Source: Ailanthus altissimus (taxonomy: Eukaryota; Streptophyta; Magnoliopsida; Sapindales; Simaroubaceae). Taken from it: a stretch of DNA of 64,000 nt. Below the pieces are notes generated by a model. That model was not told where the DNA came from, did no database searches, and saw nothing but the letters and a program-made list of their open reading frames with translations. The stretch lies in assembly GCA_946807835.1 (NCBI GenBank), contig OX327704.1, forward strand, positions 5,270,001 through 5,334,000, written 5' to 3'. The position numbers and the translations under genes were made by a program. Of this stretch, positions 57,062 to 64,000 are shown piece by piece; position 1 is the first letter of the stretch, and each line of letters begins with the position of its first letter.

Positions 57062-57499
57062 GGCAACAATGTTAGTTTTAATTTTTTAATTATTTTAATT
57101 TATTTACAAATTATTTTAAAAATATAAACCAATTACATAGTGACACGTGTCTAACAGTACTAATCATATTTTAACACGTGTCATATTATTAAAGTTTATT
57201 TTTAAAATTATATTAAATTAACTTAATGGATGAGATTGTGCTGTGTATTCGAAAAGACAATGAATAGGTAAGATTGTGCCACATGTTCAATGGGTAATTT
57301 ATTTATATGACTAGATTACATTTTTACCCTTCCACCTTTAAAACTAACGGCAAAAATTAATGGATTATGTAAAAATTGGGTAATTTATATCTAACGGGGG
57401 TAAAATTATTAATTAGCCTAAAATATTAGGGTAAATTTGTCTTTATCCCTTATTTTAATCATATTAGGTAAATTAATGGCTAATATCTAGGCCCTTCAT
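57062..57499. other. Spacer with two CACGTG words
   Basis: AT-rich. GACACGTGTC (57142) and AACACGTGTC (57173) are near-palindromic and lie 31 bases apart. A GATGAGATTGTG word occurs near 57,227. May be part of a MITE; no clear ends. Confidence 0.4.
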
Positions 57500-58049
57500 T
57501 ATATTAAAATACAATGGCCATGATTAATATATTATCATATTATCTAATAATATAATAATAATATCTAATTTAATTATTCAAAATAATTTTGAATAATTAC
57601 TTTTTACCTTACTAGTTTTTACTACCAAGGTTAAATGGTAAAACTAAAGTAAAATCAAATCATAGAATAAATTTTGCCACTTGTCAATATCCTATTAATT
57701 AACAACTCTTGTTAATTAATTTAATGATGTACTTAACAATTAAGTCTTGACAAATGCACATCCCGAGGGATCCCAAAATAATTATTCTATTTTGCTGGAA
57801 TTTATTGGATCGACTTATTCAATCTAATCCGCTACCCTAGTGCTCAACAAGTACACTTCATATTGTGAGACTTTCTAGGTCCACACCTGATTTTTCATAT
57901 GGAGCTCCTCCATACATTCGTGAACGATGCCCCACACATACGTTACAGATATTACAAATCAGCACGTTAGACCATGTAAGTTAAGGCTATTGCATATTTG
58001 TATAATTCCTCCATCATATATATCCTGGAAGAGCAGAGATATAGATCAT
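57500..58049 (-). repeat. Reverse Copia LTR, left part
   Basis: Reverse-complement match to the middle of the Copia LTR (for example ATTCAAAATAATTTTGAATA at 57577 and AGAGCAGAGATATAGATCAT at 58030). The 3' end of the LTR is missing. The right part continues at 60315. Confidence 0.78.
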
Positions 58050-58420
58050 TGTTGGGATTTGTGCTTACGTGCCATCCCTTTTATGTATAAATATTTGCTT
58101 TATGTTTATACATTTATGATTTCAATATATCACTAATTATTTTATTTATAAATATGGTAAGATGCTTGTAACGTTTTAGACATTGTATGATCTGAACGAG
58201 TTCAGATCTGATCTAAAGGAGTTTAGATCAGAACTAAGAGTTAGTAAAATCTAAAGAGTTAGAGCCTTGTCTGAAATGGGACAAAGACCTAAGAATATAT
58301 TAATAATGACATAGTTGCAATGGGTTGCAAATGGTGCTAAGAAATGTTGTTATGCAAATATGTTCTTAAATTTAATGTTCCTGATCTACCTTCACTAATG
58401 CGGGTCTGCTAGTGAAGATC

Positions 58421-58423
<3 letters not shown>

Positions 58424-58451
<28 letters not shown>
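58424..58451. repeat. (AT)n microsatellite
   Basis: About 14 AT dinucleotides inside the solo LTR. Confidence 0.9.
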
Positions 58452-58454
<3 letters not shown>

Positions 58455-58490
58455 TGTATGTCTATATCTAGATAGTCCAGATGGTTAGTC

Positions 58491-58790
58491 TTAGCAGACC
58501 ATGAGTTTAGTGGAAACTCGTATAGAGATACAAGTATTCAGTAAGGACTGAATATTGAACAGACTCACAAAGATCTCCAATAGACATCCCATAAAGCCGT
58601 CAATGGAGGATCTTTCGAGTTGAGTAGTATTCGTGGTCCTTAGACCTGAGTGCCACGGTGGACTTGTGAGTGATCCATCATACTTTGGTTCCACACATGT
58701 CAGATACCTTTCATGGTCTGACCGCTGGGTGTCGCTGGGTATGATCCGATGCTCATGAAGTTCGGTGTGTACAGATATGGGATCCATCAA
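58491..58790 (-). CDS. Conserved antisense ORF within Copia solo LTR (hypothetical)
   Basis: 99 codons. Contains HRIIPSDTQRSDHERYLTC, PPWHSGLRTTNTTQLERSS and IDGFMGCLLEIFVSLF. Same position and orientation relative to the LTR as the ORFs at 9627-9896 and 60445-60792. No known domain, no signal peptide. Confidence 0.3.
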   Translation of the reverse strand: MMDPISVHTELHEHRIIPSDTQRSDHERYLTCVEPKYDGSLTSPPWHSGLRTTNTTQLERSSIDGFMGCLLEIFVSLFNIQSLLNTCISIRVSTKLMVC

Positions 58791-60314
58791 CTCAATTGGG
58801 TGAGTAAAATATCATGTAACTCTAAGATTGTATTTCAGAAAGTCTTATGGCCATAAGCAGACATCCAAGAATTTCATGGGAAAATAATATCGTGAAAGTG
58901 TTTACGGATATTATTTATTGAAATACAAATCTAGATATAAGTTTATGGTTGAGCACATGGAGACTTGACGGTGTTGATCTATATCTCCGCTCTTCTAGGA
59001 TATTTATGATGGAAGGATTATACGAATATGTTATAACCTCAACTTGTATGGTCTAATGCGCCATTTTGTAATATCTGTAACATGTGTGTGGGACATTGTT
59101 CACGGACGTGTGAAATAGTTTCATATGACAAATCTGACATGGACCTAGAGAGTCTCACAATATGAAGTGTACTCGTTGTGCACTGGGGCGGCGAATTGGA
59201 TTGAATAATTAATCCAACAATTTTCAGCAAAATGAAAAATGTTTCTAGGTTCCTTTTATTATTCACTTGTCAATAATTGAAGGTAAAACACATTATTGGT
59301 TTACAAGAGTTGTTAACCAATAAGAAATTTGACAAGTGACATAATCTTGCTCCATAAATTATTTACCATGTATTTACCTATTTACCTTGCTTGGTAAATA
59401 CATATATGGTAAATGTAAATATTCAAAATAGTTTTGAATTATTAATATTTTATATATTAATCAAATTATTATTATTAATTGGAATAAGTGGCAAACACCA
59501 TTTACTAATGGAGAATGCACTTGTTATTAATAATAAGGAAAGTTTACCACTTTGTAATTCTTAAATGATGCACTAAGGAAGTGGTAAAACCACTTAACAT
59601 TGATTAAATGCCATTTACTCTCTAGAAATTGATTCAATTGGTTGAATCAAATTGGTGAGTGAAAAATATGATAGATTAATGTTTGTAATGGCAAACATGG
59701 TTAAGTGGTGGTGGAGCACTAAGAGAAATCATTCTTTGCACTTAAGAAAGAATTGAAAGAATTCAATGTGTGCAAGATAGAGTGAAATTCGTACTAGGAG
59801 AAAAGAGAGAGGATTGAGAGCTTTTCCTAAGTGTTTTTTTCAAAGTGTTGAGAGAAAATGCAAAGGCTTACCAAGCTACAACATATAGAGTTGTAAAGAA
59901 CTATAGAAAACACCTAATTCTTCTCATCTCTTGGTAGTAATCAAAAGGATAAATTTTTTAAGTGTTAAAATAATCATTTGCTGGAAATTCAAGGCTGTCA
60001 TTCTAGCTTCACAATCCCACCGGATTTAGTTGTGAACTAGAATTGTGCAAGGGAACACTTCAAGGTGAGCTCAACAAATTGAAGCTTGGAGTTCTTGAAG
60101 ATTTGTAAAGCTACCTTCATATCCGGGTAGGTTATTTATTTGTTATTCATTTTATATCATGCAGGAAATATATATATGAGATATATATGTACTTGAATGA
60201 TCATACATGCTTGAATATGTTACATATTGTTTAATATGTATGAATACTTCCGTTGTGTATTTAATTTTTGAAATTATACACATCTATACACATCACACAC
60301 CATATCACACAACA

Positions 60315-61248
60315 ATCATCACGATCAAATCTCTATTTGCTCAACCATCAACTTATCTCCAGATTTATATTTTCTTAAACAATATCCACAAACATTTTTG
60401 TGATGTTGTTTATCCCTTCGAATTAAATTTTCTGAGGTTTATACTTGTGGCCACAAAACTTTCTGAAATACAATCTCGGAGCATTAGGATATACAACTCA
60501 CTCATATGAGCTGATGGATCCCATATCTACGCACACCAGACTCCATAAGCATCGGACCATACCCAGCGACACACAGCGATCAAACCATGAAAGGTCTCTG
60601 ACATGTGTGGAACCAAAGTATGATGGATCACTCACAAACCCACCGTGGCGCTCAGGTCAAAGGACCACAAATACTACTCAACTCAGAAGACCTTCCATTG
60701 ACGGTTTTATAAGATGTCTATTGGAGGTCTTTGAGTCTGTTCAATATTCAGTCCTCACTGAATACCTGTATGTCTATACGAGCTTCCACTAAACTTATAG
60801 TTTGCTAAAACTAACCATCTGGACCAACCAGATATAGACATACACTAATCTATATAAATGGGTTCCACCGATAAACCCGCATCGATGAAATTAGATCAAG
60901 AACATCATGTTTGAGAACATATTTGCATAATGACATTTCTTAACACCATCTGCAACTCCTTGTAGCTATATCATTATAAATATATTCTCAGGCCATTGTC
61001 CCATTTCAAATAAGGCTCTAACTGTTTAGATTTCGCTAACTCTATTAATGTGCTAACTCTTAGCACTGATTTAAACCCATTTAGATCATATCTGAACTTT
61101 TTTAGATCATACAATGTCTAAAACGTTACAAGCATCTTACCATTTATTATAAATAATATTAACGATTTTATTAGAAATGATAATTGTATAAATACTATCA
61201 CTAAATATTTATACATAATGGGCTGGCACATAAGCACTAATCCCAACA
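60315..61248 (-). repeat. Reverse Copia LTR, right part
   Basis: Begins with the ATCAT duplication and ends TCCCAACA at 61248, the LTR start read on the - strand. Confidence 0.85.
60445..60792 (+). CDS. Conserved antisense ORF within reverse Copia LTR (hypothetical)
   Basis: 115 codons, antisense to the LTR. The homologous part begins at MDPISTHTRLHKHRTIPSDT and includes RSGQRTTNTTQL and PSIDGFIRCLLEVFE. The upstream 20 codons are specific to this copy. Confidence 0.3.
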   Translation: MWPQNFLKYNLGALGYTTHSYELMDPISTHTRLHKHRTIPSDTQRSNHERSLTCVEPKYDGSLTNPPWRSGQRTTNTTQLRRPSIDGFIRCLLEVFESVQYSVLTEYLYVYTSFH

Positions 61249-62207
61249 CTTCCACCCAAGCTCCGATACCAGTATTATGGTATCAAGCTATACTCTTCAG
61301 TTTGATACCCTTATGGCATTAATTAAGCTACAGACTTGCAAATTCACATTCCTTCTATATTTGTCTTTTCTTTTTTCGGAGTATCCCTTCAAGTGCCTTA
61401 AACATCTTTTGAATTTATCCTTTAATCTTGATTGTCTTCTTTTGCCATATTTATTTTGTGTCTAATTTGAATTATTCTTTTAACTAGGATCTAGATGACG
61501 TTGTCTTCTTGGTAATCTTCTTTAAGAGTAGTTAAATGAGCCAAAACATAAATTATCCAAAGTTGCAGTGTGAATAGTAATCACATAAATAGTATTGTAT
61601 AAATAGTACCTATAAACAGTACCTTGCATGAACAATGCTCACCGTGAACATTATAGCACGTAAATAGTATCAATTCTTCTGACTTTCCATTTTGCTCATC
61701 TCTTTTACACTAAATGCGTACTTAACTTTAATGTAATTCTTTTTTTAGTATTCATCTCAATTCTTATCCATACAAAAGTGATGAATCACTAATTTCCAAC
61801 AACTTTTTTTTATTTAAATTTCATATTAACAATTAAACAAGAACAAATAATTGTGTAACCCATCACGAACTCTGGGCAATTTACTAATTTAGAGACCTTG
61901 ATGATGTGCGAAAAGGAAGAGTAATGGATGGCTACAATGGTCAATGTTGGCGGAGGGGCTAATTAGCAGCTTTTCATTTGGTCAGACCTAGGTTTTTCTT
62001 TTGAATTTCTACTTAATGTATTTTAATTTGAATATTAAAATAAACTAAAAAATAATATGTTAAAACTAAAAAAATTATATCGGTTGTGATATTATTTTTA
62101 AATACACGTGTCAATAATTTGTATCCGAGCAAAAGACTAATTTATCTTAAACAAGTAAAATTTAACTATAATGTTAGAGGTATAGGGGTATTTTAAAAAA
62201 TAATAAC
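61249..62207. other. Intergenic DNA
   Basis: A pair of facing tRNA-Met-site-like words (GCTCCGATACCA at 61260 and TGGTATCAAGCT at 61279) lies right after the LTR. An AAATAGTA word recurs at 61,585-61,670. No gene recognised; the frame at 61277-61465 is not convincing. Confidence 0.4.
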
Positions 62208-62378
62208 GTTATATATATTGAGTTATATCTTAAATTATATTTTAAATAATGATGTGTTAAGTAATCATTGGGTGATAAAATAGTGTAAATTTTAAATTTA
62301 CCCATTATACAAATTTACTGTTTAATAATTACTTGACACATTATTACTTAGGATACAATTTGAGATGTATAACATAAC
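62208..62378. mobile_element. Hairpin MITE-like element
   Basis: The two halves are imperfect inverted copies: ATAATGATGTGTTAAGTAAT (62247) against the reverse complement of 62325-62350, and GTTATATATATTGAGTTATA against GTTATGTTATACATCTCAAA. The loop is AT-rich, near 62,290. A TTTTAAAAAATA word on both sides (62191 and 62381) may be a target duplication. Confidence 0.65.
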
Positions 62379-63210
62379 TCTTTTAAAAAATATAGTGATC
62401 TAATAAAATATTCAACTATTTTTCAAGACTATAGCGACAATTTTTCTATTTACATACTTCGGACTTAAAATTTTTTGTGGAACTCTAGCATAATACTAGA
62501 GTCGTGCAATGCTTACAAAATTGGAATATATAGTTTAATCTCCATTAATATGTGACTAATCAATAATTATTACTTGCCAAGTAATTATTGACTTCTTAAT
62601 TATTTAATTAGTGTATTATCAATTAATGGTTATCATTTATTAGGTAATTATTAATTTTTTAATTCTTATTAATAAGGTAATTATATAATAATAATTGACA
62701 ATAGACGCATTATGCCATCGGATACAAAATTGTAAACATAAATAAGCTTGTATCCTCTCTCTAATTGTTTATAATTATTTATATAAAAAATGACTTGTTA
62801 ATCCCTAGTAAATATCTTATTTACCTTGTTAGTCCCTATAATTTTAGTAATTATAAAAAAAAGTCTTTGCCATTATGACAGATTAGTTAAAAATATACTT
62901 TTGAAGGGTCAAAATGTACTTTGACCAACATATTTATTTTTTAAAAAAAATATTAAAAACTTTCATCTTCCCCTCCCGCGCAAAAAAGTATTTGAACAAA
63001 AAATATTAAATTGAATCTATCGGTTCAATTTTTTATTAGAGTATAAAAATTAACCAATTAATTTTTTATTTCGATCCCCAAATCAATTAGGTTCTATTTA
63101 GTTTTAATTAGAAAAAGACCGAACCAAACTAAAGGGAATAAATAATATTTCAAACAAAATTTTCATATAATTTATTTTGTGAATTTTAATTTTAATAATT
63201 TTTTAAATTT
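62379..63210. other. AT-rich intergenic DNA
   Basis: Contains an AATTATT-rich stretch at 62,550-62,690 with many short inverted repeats. No gene. Confidence 0.4.
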
Positions 63211-63420
63211 TAATTAATTTGGTACCTGAATCATTTTATTTGTTTGGATAGACTTTAATTTTAATATTTTTTTAACTTTTTTAGTTCATAGACTTTTAAT
63301 TAATTTAGTGTTTAAAATTGACTTATACTTTATTTGTTTAAATCACCTTTAATTTTTAATAGTTTTTAACTTGTTTAGTTCATATATTTTAATTAATTTG
63401 GTGTTTAAAGTTAATATACA
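63211..63420 (+). repeat. Imperfect tandem repeat, about 86-93 bases
   Basis: TAATTAATTTGGT-type starts at 63211, 63297 and 63390. Each full unit also carries TATTTGTTT and TAACTTTTTTAGTTCATA words in the same order. Confidence 0.65.
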
Positions 63421-64000
63421 TTTTTTTTTTTTGCATAAATTTATCTATTACATATGTAGTTTTAATTTTTTTTAAAATATTTAGGAGATTGAATCAAGCC
63501 GAACCAGACCGAATCAATTTGTTGCAACTTAGTTTTTATACATAATTTTTTAGTATGGTTCAATTTTAAAAATAAAATTTTCAAATTTTTTCAATTTGAT
63601 TCTAGATAATACCAAACGAACTGTACCATGCCTACTCCTATGATTAAATTTCATTTTTATTTCTCTCCTATTTATCATTTTTATTACCCTCCAAAACTAA
63701 TCCCCACCCAACCACTGTCCATGAAACCAGCCTCTCTAACCCACTTCATTCTTCATTTCTACTAATTTATTTACCCCTCTTAATTTACACTAATTTATTT
63801 ATTTTTTTAATTATATTATATCACATTAAAATTATATAATTGAAATGATATCATTTTAAAATTATATCACGTTAAATTATATATTTGAAATTATATCATG
63901 TTAAAATCATATATTTTAATTACGTCATATTGAAATTATATTATAATGTGTATTATGATTTCTTTTTCTTTTGCTTTTGCTTTTTTGGGGTTTAGTGAGT
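63421..64000. other. AT-rich DNA with ATATCA-type repeats
   Basis: GCCGAACCAGACCGAATC near 63,500 and a series of ATTATATCATGTTAAAAT-like units at 63,815-63,955 spaced 16-30 bases. No gene to the window end. Confidence 0.45.

Larger units (their letters stand above)
58050..60314 (+). mobile_element. Copia solo LTR with ATCAT duplications
   Basis: Starts TGTTGGGATTTGTGCTTACG, ends CACACAACA, 2,265 bases. Flanked by ATCAT at 58045-58049 and 60315-60319. Inserted into a reverse-oriented LTR of the same family, whose two parts join exactly when it is removed. Confidence 0.9.

Noticed and set aside
56833..57069. 78-codon frame on the - strand with GC-rich codons
   Set aside because: Inside the LTR-like block, no homology recognised, and the frame follows the GC-rich LTR end.
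1..64000. tRNA, rRNA or intact host genes
   Set aside because: No cloverleaf with both A and B boxes, no rRNA-like GC-rich conserved blocks, and no long spliced host gene reading was seen on either strand.

Overview
The window is AT-rich, repeat-dense nuclear DNA of a flowering plant, most likely a eudicot. I see no intact host gene. Almost everything recognisable is transposable-element or endogenous pararetrovirus sequence in an advanced state of decay. This fits pericentromeric or other heterochromatic DNA. The plant assignment rests on the Tat/Retand-type and Athila-type Ty3/gypsy elements, the Ty1/copia elements primed by initiator tRNA-Met, a MULE transposase, a Caulimoviridae endogenous virus, and a plant cytokinin-activation (LOG) pseudogene.

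Layout. 1-4,660: a decayed Caulimoviridae provirus (coat, zinc knuckle, protease, RT, RNase H, then promoter, poly(A) signal and primer site). 5,411-17,984: a Ty1/copia element (Copia-1) with 2.4-kb LTRs and a TGTAT target duplication. Its 5' LTR is interrupted by a truncated copy of a related element on the other strand (Copia-2, 7,007-10,412). 18,220-43,940: a Tat/Retand-type Ty3/gypsy element. Its 3' half carries a tandem-repeat array and an antisense, apparently spliced ORF. It is interrupted by an antisense Athila element (24,744-36,838), and its 3' LTR by a Copia solo LTR with AGAAC duplications (41,025-43,000). The Athila element carries a full-length, intronless, broken LONELY GUY (LOG) pseudogene.

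44,219-50,750: a TIR-bounded MITE, a decayed MULE with transposase, a 41-bp tandem repeat, another MITE-like unit and a probable Athila-type solo LTR. 53,040-57,500: a Copia 5' end (LTR, PBS, gag) cut off at its zinc knuckle by a different LTR-like sequence. 57,500-61,248: a reverse-oriented Copia LTR interrupted by a forward solo LTR with ATCAT duplications, which creates a large inverted repeat. 61,249-64,000: AT-rich DNA with a hairpin MITE and short tandem repeats.

These elements do not work together as a pathway; the structure is a record of nested insertions. The most unusual items are the LOG pseudogene inside Athila, the antisense spliced ORF of the Tat element, a four-copy leader motif kept in two diverged Copia copies, an antisense ORF kept open in several Copia LTRs, and an alternating 92/108-bp tandem array. 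All boundaries and identities come from reading the sequence by eye; no alignment or database search was run.
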